Below, one piece after another: positions 1 to 7,352 of a stretch of DNA of 64,000 nt. The notes under the pieces were generated by a model. The model worked only from the letters and a program-made list of their open reading frames with translations, was not told where the DNA came from and did not search any database. Origin of the DNA: Anabaena cylindrica PCC 7122. GTDB taxonomy: Bacteria; Cyanobacteriota; Cyanobacteriia; Cyanobacteriales; Nostocaceae. Within the stretch, counting starts at the first letter, position 1. Each line of letters begins with the position of its first letter. The stretch spans positions 186,001 through 250,000 of the forward strand of contig NC_019771.1 in NCBI RefSeq assembly GCF_000317695.1, written 5' to 3'. The position numbers were made by a program, and so were the translations under genes.

Positions 1-1818
1 TGGAATTGGCGAGCCACTTTAATTTCGGCTTTGGCAATTCCCACATCGTTGTTAGCCACGTTTATCGTCATGGCGATTTTCGGCTTCAACCTAGAAACAA
101 TTACGTTGTTAGCCTTAGCTTTAGTGATTGGTAGTGTCATTGATGATGCCATCATTGATGTAGAAAACATCTTACGGCACATCGAAGAAGGGCAAAGTCC
201 CCGCGAAGCCGCACACTTAGCTACCGATGAAATTGGTTTAACAGTAGTCGCCACAACTGCCACAGCCGTAGCAGTATTCTTACCTATCGGTTTAATGGGT
301 GGAGTCGTCGGGCAGTTTTTCGAGCCATTTGGAATCACCGTTTCTGCCTCCTATATTGCTTCTACATTGGTAGCGCGGACTTTATCACCGGTGTTATCTA
401 TTTATTGGCTCAAACCACCTGCGACAACTTCCCAACGCAAAGAAAATAAAATTGGGGTTTATTTTACGGAAGCTTATCGCAATTTACTCTCTTGGTCTTT
501 GAACCACCGCAAAATAGTTATTGCCTTAGCCGTACTCAGTTTTATTGCTGGTATTGCCCTAGTTCCCTTTATTCCCAAGGGTTTTATTCCCAAATTAGAT
601 CGCGGTGAATTTAATATTACTTACACTGCTCCTTTGCCGAAAATACCTGATTTGGCAGCATTACAACTAGAAGGCAGGAGGGAAATAAATTCCCAGTCCC
701 CAGTCCCCAGTCCTCAGTCCCTATTACCTATTCCTAACCCTCTCAATGACTCTTTAGAGGTGGCGAAAAAACTAGAAGCAGAGGTGAGAAAATTCCCAGA
801 TGTGGAAACAGTTTTTACTACTGTTGGTTCTCGTGGGGGTGAGCCAAATAAGGGAACTCTCTATGTCAAGCTGAAGGAAGATCGCACGATTAAAACGGCA
901 GAATTACAAGACCAATTACGCCAAAATTTACCTACACTTCCTGGTGTGACTACCAGTGTGGAAGATATTCAATTTGTGGATACTGGTGGAGAAAAACCTT
1001 TACAGATAGCACTTCGCGGTAATGATCTCAAAGCTTTGAATCAAGCGGCTAAGTCTATTAAAGACCGCATTACCAAAATCCCAGGATTTGCTGATGTCAC
1101 AGTTACAGGAGATACCAACAATGCAGATCAGGTTTTTCAAATTGAACGGCTGAACCAGGAACGGGTTGCATATATCAGTGCTAATTTGGGTCAGGGTTTA
1201 ACCTTGGGTGATGCTACAGACAAAATTGTAGCGGAAGCCAAAGGAGTTTTACCTGCTGATATCACTTTAGGGTTAGGTGGAGATTCTGCCCGACAAAATG
1301 AAGTTTTTGGTAGTTTTATTTCAACTTTGATTTTATCGGCTTTGTGTATCATTGTTGTGTTGATTTTACTGTTTAAAAGCTGGGTAGATCCTTTAGTAAT
1401 CGGTGTTTCTTTACCGTTAGCGGTTGTAGGAGCGATGTTAGCATTACTCTTTACTAAGAGTGATTTTGGCATGATTTCGCTGATTGGTTTTGTGTTCTTG
1501 CTAGGACTGGCAAATAAAAACGCTATTGTTTTGGTTGATTACATTAATCAGTTACGGCGAGCAGGTTTAGAACGCACGGAAGCTATTCTCAAAGCTGGGC
1601 CAGTTAGACTTCGACCAATTATGATGACTACTGTCTCTACTCTTTTAGGGATGTTACCCATTGCTTTGGGTTTTGGTGCGGGTTCAGAATTGCGATCGCC
1701 TATGGCTGTAGCTATTGCTGGCGGTTTGGTAACTTCCACTATCCTCAGTTTGATTGTTGTGCCGGTTGTCTATGCAATTTTAGATGATTGGTTTCCCAGG
1801 AAGAATATGACTCAATAA
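1..1818 (+). CDS. RND efflux pump inner-membrane transporter, 5'-truncated by the window edge
   Basis: The frame is open from base 1, so the gene starts before the window and about the last 605 residues are present. It is a proton-driven RND/HAE1 (AcrB-like) permease of the inner membrane. Seen: the transmembrane segment with the paired acidic residues of the proton relay (IGSVIDDAIIDVENI), an RND porter domain, and a C-terminal membrane half with LLGLANKNAIVLVDYINQL and RLRPIMMTT. Family members are about 1050 residues, so roughly 40% is missing to the left. The porter region carries a short low-complexity insert (QSPVPSPQS) encoded by an intergenic-type repeat. The substrate cannot be told; the adaptor and outer-membrane partners are not in the window. 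The stop TAA is at 1816-1818. Confidence 0.93.
   Translation, partial: WNWRATLISALAIPTSLLATFIVMAIFGFNLETITLLALALVIGSVIDDAIIDVENILRHIEEGQSPREAAHLATDEIGLTVVATTATAVAVFLPIGLMGGVVGQFFEPFGITVSASYIASTLVARTLSPVLSIYWLKPPATTSQRKENKIGVYFTEAYRNLLSWSLNHRKIVIALAVLSFIAGIALVPFIPKGFIPKLDRGEFNITYTAPLPKIPDLAALQLEGRREINSQSPVPSPQSLLPIPNPLNDSLEVAKKLEAEVRKFPDVETVFTTVGSRGGEPNKGTLYVKLKEDRTIKTAELQDQLRQNLPTLPGVTTSVEDIQFVDTGGEKPLQIALRGNDLKALNQAAKSIKDRITKIPGFADVTVTGDTNNADQVFQIERLNQERVAYISANLGQGLTLGDATDKIVAEAKGVLPADITLGLGGDSARQNEVFGSFISTLILSALCIIVVLILLFKSWVDPLVIGVSLPLAVVGAMLALLFTKSDFGMISLIGFVFLLGLANKNAIVLVDYINQLRRAGLERTEAILKAGPVRLRPIMMTTVSTLLGMLPIALGFGAGSELRSPMAVAIAGGLVTSTILSLIVVPVVYAILDDWFPRKNMTQ
691..720 (+). repeat. 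In-frame short tandem repeat inside the RND gene
   Basis: About three and a half copies of a cccagtc-type heptamer run through the coding sequence in frame and encode a Ser/Pro/Gln-rich loop. The same kind of short repeat is usually seen between genes in Nostocales. Its in-frame position implies it is tolerated in a surface loop of the porter domain. Confidence 0.6.
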
Positions 1819-1828
1819 CAGCTTGTAG

Positions 1829-1881
1829 GGTGCGTCAAAAAGTTAATTTTACAATTAGTGAATTGAAAAAATTGACGCACC
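1829..1881. terminator. Inverted repeat after the RND gene, possible terminator
   Basis: A perfect 10-base inverted repeat (ggtgcgtcaa at 1829-1838, ttgacgcacc at 1872-1881) follows the RND stop codon by 10 bases. The loop is 33 bases and AT-rich. There is no clean T tract, so it could be a terminator, a 3' stabilising hairpin, or a remnant of a dispersed cyanobacterial repeat. Confidence 0.4.
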
Positions 1882-1895
1882 AAATTAATTAAATT

Positions 1896-1936
1896 GTCTG
1901 AATCAGGATTTACAGGATTTAAGGATTTACAGGATG
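1896..1936 (+). repeat. Interspersed 41-base repeat, copy 1
   Basis: Begins gtctgaatcaggatttac and consists of aggatt-type submotifs. A copy with 3 mismatches lies inverted at 2261-2301, and related copies occur at 4471-4510 and 7114-7154, so it is a dispersed intergenic family. Confidence 0.75.
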
Positions 1937-2260
1937 TTTGTTTGTGGTATTATTTTTTTGTCTGAATCCTATTTCCGACGTTTTAAAGTTTCAAAAAAAT
2001 TGCAAAAGTTCAAAAAAAAATTTGTTTTTTGGGGTTTAACCCTGTTGACTTTTTTCTCTGAAAATGATATTTTGATAATGGGAGTATGTCCTTAAATAAA
2101 AATTTAACTTATGCTCCATTATATTAATATAGATATTTTACCACGTTGACCTCTACTGCAACCCCTAAAAAAAGAATTTTTTGAATAAAAAAAGTTATTG
2201 AGAATTGGTTTATCATAAATCAAAATTATTAATCAGGGAAGACAACCCAGTTTTTTGATA
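1937..2260. other. AT-rich non-coding stretch between the two 41-base repeats
   Basis: No convincing reading frame. It contains A and T homopolymer runs, a partial gtctgaatcc motif near 1961 that looks like a degraded repeat copy, and the promoter-like pair listed separately. Nothing else can be recognised. Confidence 0.5.
2045..2073 (+). promoter_or_regulatory. Candidate sigma-70-type promoter upstream of hpnA
   Basis: ttgact (2045-2050) and tatttt (2068-2073) are separated by 17 bases and point towards hpnA, about 260 bases away. In AT-rich DNA such matches arise by chance, so this is only a candidate. Confidence 0.25.
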
Positions 2261-2301
2261 AATCCTGTAAATCCTTTTATCCTGTAAATCCTGATTCAGA
2301 C
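2261..2301 (-). repeat. Interspersed 41-base repeat, copy 2 (inverted)
   Basis: Reverse complement of 1896-1936 with 3 differences out of 41. The two copies form a long inverted pair bracketing about 320 bases upstream of hpnA. Confidence 0.75.
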
Positions 2302-2335
2302 AATAATGAAATATTGAGGAGTGAGAGGTCATTGA

Positions 2336-3319
2336 ATGCGGGCTTTTGTGACTGGTGGTACAGGATTTGTAGGTTCTCATGTAGTGCGATCGCTTTTACA
2401 GTCAAACTATAAAGTTACGGCTTTAGTACGTGGGAGTAGTAACCTGGGAAATTTGCGAGGTTTAGAAATAGATTTTGTTAAAAGTGATTTAAATGATCCG
2501 CAAATCTGGAAACAGATGCAGGGTTGTAACTACCTGTTTCATGTTGCTGCCCATTATTCCCTCTGGCAAAAAGACAGAGAAATACTCTATCGTCATAATG
2601 TGGAAGGAACGCGCAATCTTTTAGCAGCAGCCCAAAAAGCGGGAATTGAACGCACAGTTTACACAAGTTCTGTAGCGGCTATTGGAGTCGGGAAATCTGG
2701 TCAAGTGGTTGATGAAACCCATCAGAGTCCTGTAGAGAAATTGGTGGGAGACTATAAGAAGTCTAAATTCCTAGCTGAACAAGTAGCAATGGACGCTGCA
2801 AAACAAGGTCAAGATATTGTCATAGTTAATCCTAGCAGTCCCATTGGAACTATGGATATTAAACCCACACCCACAGGATATATAATCCTGCGGTTTTTGC
2901 GGCGACAAATGCCGGCTTATGTGGATACAGGTTTGAACTTTATTGACGTGAGAGACGTGGCTAGAGGACACTTGCTGGCTTTAGAAAAAGGTCAAAGAGG
3001 CGATCGCTATATCTTAGGACATCAAAACCTCAGCCTCAAACAACTGCTAGAAATACTAGCCGACATCACAGGATTAAAAGCACCGCAAATATCCGTTCCA
3101 GCTTTGTTACCTTTAACCGTGGCTTGGATAGAAGAAAAAATCCTCGCACCTTTAGGGAAAACCCCCACAGTTCCCATAGATGGTGTCCGCATGGCACAGC
3201 AACCAATGTATTATGATGCTTCCAAGGCCGTCCGCGAACTTGGTCTACCTCAGTCCCCTGTGAGTGTAGCACTCAAAGACGCTGTTGATTGGTTTGTGTC
3301 TAATGGTTACGTGAAGTAG
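2336..3319 (+). CDS. hpnA: Hopanoid-associated NAD(P)-dependent sugar epimerase, HpnA family
   Basis: An extended short-chain dehydrogenase/epimerase of 327 residues, the usual length for HpnA. Seen: the N-terminal Rossmann glycine motif GGTGFVG at residues 7-13, TSS at 110-112 and the catalytic YxxxK pair Tyr140/Lys144. The family is found in hopanoid gene clusters and is thought to act on the sugar side chain or a nucleotide-sugar precursor of extended hopanoids. The next gene is hpnH on the same strand after 119 bases, which supports the assignment over a generic epimerase. The start ATG at 2336 has a GAGGA-like ribosome site at about 2316-2320 and a second purine stretch just before the start. 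Squalene-hopene cyclase and other hpn genes are not in the window. Confidence 0.85.
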   Translation: MRAFVTGGTGFVGSHVVRSLLQSNYKVTALVRGSSNLGNLRGLEIDFVKSDLNDPQIWKQMQGCNYLFHVAAHYSLWQKDREILYRHNVEGTRNLLAAAQKAGIERTVYTSSVAAIGVGKSGQVVDETHQSPVEKLVGDYKKSKFLAEQVAMDAAKQGQDIVIVNPSSPIGTMDIKPTPTGYIILRFLRRQMPAYVDTGLNFIDVRDVARGHLLALEKGQRGDRYILGHQNLSLKQLLEILADITGLKAPQISVPALLPLTVAWIEEKILAPLGKTPTVPIDGVRMAQQPMYYDASKAVRELGLPQSPVSVALKDAVDWFVSNGYVK

Positions 3320-3335
3320 GTGACAGGTGACAGTA

Positions 3336-3403
3336 AAAAGGCAAAAGGCAAAAGGCAAGAGTTTATTCTTCCCAATCACCAATCACCAATTACCAATTAC
3401 CAA
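3336..3403. repeat. Short tandem repeats between hpnA and hpnH
   Basis: aaaaggc repeated three times (3336-3359), then alternating ccaatca and ccaatta heptamers (3372-3403). These are typical Nostocales short tandemly repeated sequences with no recognisable coding role. Confidence 0.7.
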
Positions 3404-3438
3404 CTTAAGTGGTGTTATCAAGAGAGGAGAATAGTTAA

Positions 3439-4458
3439 ATGGCGATTAATCTACAACAAGCAATTGATATCGGCAAGTATCTAGTTACGCAACGTCTATT
3501 AGGACGTAAACGCTTCCCATTAGTATTAATGTTAGAACCGCTGTTTCGGTGTAACTTAGCTTGTACAGGCTGTGGAAAAATCCAACATCCCACAGAAATA
3601 CTCAAACAAAACCTGACCCCAGAACAATGTTTTGCAGCAGTAGAAGAATGTGGCGCACCTGTGGTTTCTATTCCTGGAGGAGAACCCCTATTACATCCCC
3701 AAATTGATGAAATTGTTAAGGGTTTAGTTGAACGCAAGAAATATGTTTACTTGTGTACAAATGGTTTGTTATTAGAAAAGAGTCTCCATAAATTTCAACC
3801 TTCACCTTATCTGAGTTTTAGCGTTCATCTTGATGGAATGCGAGAATGGCATGATAAATGTGTAGACCGTAAAGGCGTTTTTGATACTGCTGTCCAAGCA
3901 ATTCGCGCTGCTAAAGCTAAAGGTTTCCGTGTCACGACTAACACAACTATTTTTGAAGGTTGCGATGTCCAAGAAATGCAAGAGTTTTTTGATTTTCTGG
4001 AAACTCTGGGAACTGATGGCATGATGATTTCTCCTGGTTACGGTTACGCATGGGCCCCAGATCAAGATCATTTTCTGCAAAGAGAACAAACCCGCGCTTT
4101 ATTCAGAGAAATTCTCACACCTTACACATCTGGTAAAAAGAACTGGAACTTTAATCACAACCCCTTATTTTTAGATTTTCTTATTGGTGAGAAAGACTAT
4201 GAATGCACTCCTTGGGGTAGTCCTAGTTATAGTGTTCTCGGTTGGCAAAAACCTTGCTATCTCTTGAATGAAGGATACTATACAAGTTTCAAACAGTTGT
4301 TAGATGAAACTGATTGGAGTCAATATGGACAAAAGAGTGGTAATCCTAAATGTGCTGATTGTATGGTTCATTGTGGTTACGAACCAACCGCAGCAATGGA
4401 TGCTATGCAACCACAAAATATAGCCCGTTCTTTGGGAACTGTGTTTGGTAGGGGGTAA
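3439..4458 (+). CDS. hpnH: Adenosyl-hopene synthase, radical SAM protein HpnH
   Basis: A 339-residue radical-SAM enzyme. HpnH joins a 5'-deoxyadenosyl radical to diploptene, the first step towards C35 extended hopanoids of the membranes. Seen: the [4Fe-4S]-binding Cys38-x3-Cys42-x2-Cys45 motif (CNLACTGC), the following GGEPLLHP segment typical of radical SAM proteins, and a Cys-rich C-terminal part (KCADCMVHCGYEP) as in HpnH. Length and motifs fit the family throughout. A strong ribosome site (gagaggaga, about 3421-3429) precedes the ATG. It probably shares a transcript with hpnA; only short repeats lie between them. Confidence 0.92.
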   Translation: MAINLQQAIDIGKYLVTQRLLGRKRFPLVLMLEPLFRCNLACTGCGKIQHPTEILKQNLTPEQCFAAVEECGAPVVSIPGGEPLLHPQIDEIVKGLVERKKYVYLCTNGLLLEKSLHKFQPSPYLSFSVHLDGMREWHDKCVDRKGVFDTAVQAIRAAKAKGFRVTTNTTIFEGCDVQEMQEFFDFLETLGTDGMMISPGYGYAWAPDQDHFLQREQTRALFREILTPYTSGKKNWNFNHNPLFLDFLIGEKDYECTPWGSPSYSVLGWQKPCYLLNEGYYTSFKQLLDETDWSQYGQKSGNPKCADCMVHCGYEPTAAMDAMQPQNIARSLGTVFGRG

Positions 4459-4470
4459 TTTGAAAACTCT

Positions 4471-4510
4471 CAGAATCAGGATTTTGGGAATGATAAGGAT
4501 ATACAGGATG
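4471..4510 (+). repeat. Degraded copy of the 41-base interspersed repeat
   Basis: cagaatcaggatttt followed by ataaggatatacaggatg matches the copy at 1896-1936 with several changes. Confidence 0.55.
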
Positions 4511-4588
4511 AAAGAGTAATTTATTAGGATTCATCTTTGTTAATCCTTCAATTCAGTAAGGGATAATCAAAAAATAAAGTCCTTAATT

Positions 4589-4650
4589 TTGTGGGATGGG
4601 CATCCTGCCCGTCCTTGATAATTTGCAGGCAAGATGCCCGCACCACAAGA
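4589..4650. repeat. Palindromic interspersed repeat (gggcatc/gatgccc type)
   Basis: An imperfect inverted repeat: ttgtgggatgggcatc... at the left and ...gatgcccgcaccacaag at the right, with a short centre. It could fold into a stable hairpin. This is a widely dispersed cyanobacterial palindrome rather than a gene-specific terminator, although it lies after hpnH. Confidence 0.6.
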
Positions 4651-4715
4651 AACTTTTGGGTATTTTTTTAAGCTTGATTTCAACATCTAAATTCTATTTG
4701 GCAAACTATTAATTC

Positions 4716-5927
4716 ATGCGTACTCGGCAAAGTATAGTGGAAATGTTTGCGACTTTCCTGCAATTTGAAGCTGAACACTTCAATGGTTGGGTATATGATG
4801 CTAAACTGCGTCGCAACATTCAAAATCTTTTATTACAAATACCACAAACACAAAGCGCAGAAAATTTTTGGGCGATTTACTGGCATAAGGCTTGGCAAAC
4901 TCAGCCCAACTCCTTAGCACTTGGACATCTATCTGCTTACTTGCAGGAAACCTGTTATTGGGCTGTAAAAAGAACAATTCCCCAATTTGCCAGCTTACAG
5001 AGTAGTTTATCAGACTGTTTTCAAATAGCGATCGCTCAAGTACCAAAAATCCTCAAAGGTTGTGACCCCAACCAAAAAGCTAGTCTCAAAAGTTATAGCA
5101 CTGTAGCTTTTGGCAATATTATCCGCGATGCCTTGCGCCAAAAACAAGAAATAGATTATGCCAACGATTGGGCCTTATTGCTAAAATTAAGCCGCAAGCG
5201 ACTCCAGGAAGCCTTACAAAATGCCGGAGTGACAGATAAGATAATTACTCGTTATCTCTTGGCTTGGAAAAGTTTTACAGATGGTTATATTCTCGGCAAA
5301 TCACCAGGTGTTCGCAAGTTGCAAAGACCTGACCAGGATACTTGGGATACCATAACTCAATTTTACAACCGCGATCGCTTGACCCTCAACCCCCCTGAAA
5401 TAGAATGCAATGCCGAAACTCTAGAAAAATGGCTGGTTTTTTGTGCCAAACACGCACGTGCTTATCTTTATCCAGTGGTTTCTTCCCTCAACTTACCGAA
5501 GTTAGGACAAACAGAAGGTGAATTACAAGATGATTTAGCAGATAATGCTCATGAATCTTTATTGGCTAGTTTAATTGACCAGGAAGAAGCGGAAACGCAA
5601 AAAAATCAACAAATAGAAATACACAACCTGTTAATCACTGCCCTAGGAAAACTCACTCCCCAATCACAACAGTTATTGCAGCTATATTATCAACAAGGAC
5701 TCATCCAACAACAAATTGCCCAACAGCAACAAATCCAGCAATATCAAGTTTCACGTCAATTAGCTAAAGCTAGAGAATCCCTACTGCTGGCTATTACGAA
5801 ATGGGGTCAGGAGACAATGCATATTTCTCCAACTTCCAACGTGGTCAAATATATTAGTGTCGTGTTGGAGGAGTGGTTACAGAATTATTTCCGTAATCTG
5901 GAATCTCACTCCTCAGAGGAGAAATAG
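4716..5927 (+). CDS. Divergent sigma-70-family RNA polymerase sigma factor-like protein
   Basis: 403 residues, mostly helical. The C-terminal part (about residues 303-360) reads as sigma region 4: LGKLTPQSQQLLQLYY, then a Gln-rich linker and a helix QYQVSRQLAKARESLL that fits the recognition helix of an HTH. Residues about 121-167 (AFGNIIRDALRQKQ...) may be a degenerate region 2. The N-terminal 110 residues match no domain I recognise. The protein is longer than classical ECF sigma factors. The DUF1822 gene starts 2 bases after its stop, so the two are almost certainly co-translated; such pairs occur repeatedly in cyanobacteria. The start is uncertain: there is no clear ribosome site, and Met10 at 4743 is an alternative. 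I infer that it directs transcription of part of this locus. Confidence 0.7.
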   Translation: MRTRQSIVEMFATFLQFEAEHFNGWVYDAKLRRNIQNLLLQIPQTQSAENFWAIYWHKAWQTQPNSLALGHLSAYLQETCYWAVKRTIPQFASLQSSLSDCFQIAIAQVPKILKGCDPNQKASLKSYSTVAFGNIIRDALRQKQEIDYANDWALLLKLSRKRLQEALQNAGVTDKIITRYLLAWKSFTDGYILGKSPGVRKLQRPDQDTWDTITQFYNRDRLTLNPPEIECNAETLEKWLVFCAKHARAYLYPVVSSLNLPKLGQTEGELQDDLADNAHESLLASLIDQEEAETQKNQQIEIHNLLITALGKLTPQSQQLLQLYYQQGLIQQQIAQQQQIQQYQVSRQLAKARESLLLAITKWGQETMHISPTSNVVKYISVVLEEWLQNYFRNLESHSSEEK

Positions 5928-5929
5928 TT

Positions 5930-7075
5930 ATGTCTCTGTTCTGTGTCCCCCCTACTCAACTCTACTTAGAGGTGTCTTTAGAGGTACAAAACCAATCTTG
6001 GCAACAAAGCCAGTCTTTTGTGAGTCCTCTCGGTCGTTGGAATGCTTTTCTTAATCAAGTATGCCTGAGTACCTTTCTACCATGGTTACAAACAGAATAT
6101 GCACCAGAAGCTACTGTAGAAACCCTTCCCCAAATTTGGGAAGTAGTCAGCGGTACGGCGATAAATCTGGATACAAAGCGCCTGATTCTGATTCCAGATA
6201 AAAATTTAGAAACTAGAGAATTTAACGTCCCACAAGAATGGATAGATATTCCTAAGTTAGCTGGAGATTATTATCTAGCAGTACAAGTTAATCCTGATGG
6301 ACAGTGGATGCAAATTTGGGGTTATACCACCCATGAACAATTAAAAAATCAAGGTAGCTACGATCCTCAAGAGAGGACTTACTCTTTGGAAGCCAATCAG
6401 ATGATTGAGGATTTGAATGTACTGTGGGTTGTACGTCAATTATATCCCGAAGAACAAACACAAACTGCGATTCCCCCACTGCCTGTTTTATCAGCTACCC
6501 AAGCAGAAAACCTCAAGCAGAGATTAGCCAGTCCAACAATTACTAATCCTCGCTTAGAATTGCCCTTTGAAATTTGGGGAGCATTATTAGAAAGCGAAGA
6601 CTTTTTACAACCAACACAGAATACAACAATTATTAATTTGCGTCAGTGGTTTGAGAATGTAGTTACAAATAGCTGGCAAACAATAGAATCTTTATTTGGT
6701 ACAGAAGCAAATTTAGCCTTTAGCTTTCGTCAAGCCAATAATGTCGCTGAAGAATTAATTCAACGTGTAAAGGTAATTAATTTACCTATACAAAATGCTA
6801 ATCAAGCATTGGTTTTGATGTTGACATTGACAGCAGAAACAGATGGAAGATTAGGAATCCGCGCTCAATTATATCCGAATAATCGCAATTCTTATTTACC
6901 TAATAATGTTAGACTAGCGTTGATTTCTGCATCAGGCGATGTTGTGCAATCAGTAACAGCCAGGGAGGCAGATAATTCGATTCAACTAAAACGGTTTCGC
7001 TGTCCACTTAATACAAGATTTAGCCTTCAGGTAATTCTTGATGATTTCAGCTTTATGGAAGAGTTTGAATGTTAA
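5930..7075 (+). CDS. DUF1822 family protein
   Basis: 381 residues and soluble-looking, with no signal peptide or membrane segment. I recognise it as a DUF1822 protein by its N-terminal pattern (LGRWNAFLNQVCLSTFLPWLQ), the EVVSGTAINLDTKRLILIP segment, the middle EWIDIPKLAGDYYLAVQVNPDG segment and its position behind a sigma-like gene. The middle part (GYTTHEQLK...YDPQERTY) is conserved-looking; the last 120 residues look like a beta-rich domain (LTAETDGRLGIRAQLYP). Function is unknown. The ATG lies 2 bases after the sigma-factor stop with a gaggagaaatag purine stretch before it, so translation is coupled. A regulatory partner of the sigma factor is an inference from linkage only. Confidence 0.75.
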   Translation: MSLFCVPPTQLYLEVSLEVQNQSWQQSQSFVSPLGRWNAFLNQVCLSTFLPWLQTEYAPEATVETLPQIWEVVSGTAINLDTKRLILIPDKNLETREFNVPQEWIDIPKLAGDYYLAVQVNPDGQWMQIWGYTTHEQLKNQGSYDPQERTYSLEANQMIEDLNVLWVVRQLYPEEQTQTAIPPLPVLSATQAENLKQRLASPTITNPRLELPFEIWGALLESEDFLQPTQNTTIINLRQWFENVVTNSWQTIESLFGTEANLAFSFRQANNVAEELIQRVKVINLPIQNANQALVLMLTLTAETDGRLGIRAQLYPNNRNSYLPNNVRLALISASGDVVQSVTAREADNSIQLKRFRCPLNTRFSLQVILDDFSFMEEFEC

Positions 7076-7113
7076 TTAATTATTGTAGGGGTAAAGCGCA
7101 ATGCTAAACTTTT

Positions 7114-7154
7114 GTCTGAATCAGGATTTCCAGGATTTAAGGATGAACAGGATT
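7114..7154 (+). repeat. Interspersed 41-base repeat, copy 4
   Basis: gtctgaatcaggatttcc... ending gaacaggatt; same length and phase as the copy at 1896-1936, with a few substitutions. Confidence 0.7.
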
Positions 7155-7179
7155 AAGATGAGGACTTTATCTGGTTATC

Positions 7180-7319
7180 TCGTTCCCAGGCTCTGACTGG
7201 GAATGCCATTACAGAGGCTCTGCCTCTGATATCATCGTTAACGCAGCTTGGCGTATGCTCCGCTAGATCCACAGGCAGAACCTTCTACAATTCATTCCCA
7301 TACAGAGTATGGGAATGAG
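7180..7319. repeat. Nested inverted-repeat element (gttcccagg...gggaatg type)
   Basis: The left arm tcgttcccaggctctg (7180-7195) with ctgggaatg and the right arm cattcccatacag with tatgggaatgag (7293-7319) are inverted relatives. Between them lie gaggctctgcctc and a gcttggcgtatgctccgc segment, both typical of dispersed cyanobacterial repeats. It looks like a small non-autonomous element with another inserted inside. Confidence 0.6.
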
Positions 7320-7352
7320 AAATAATCTCTTACAAATTACAAATTACCAACC

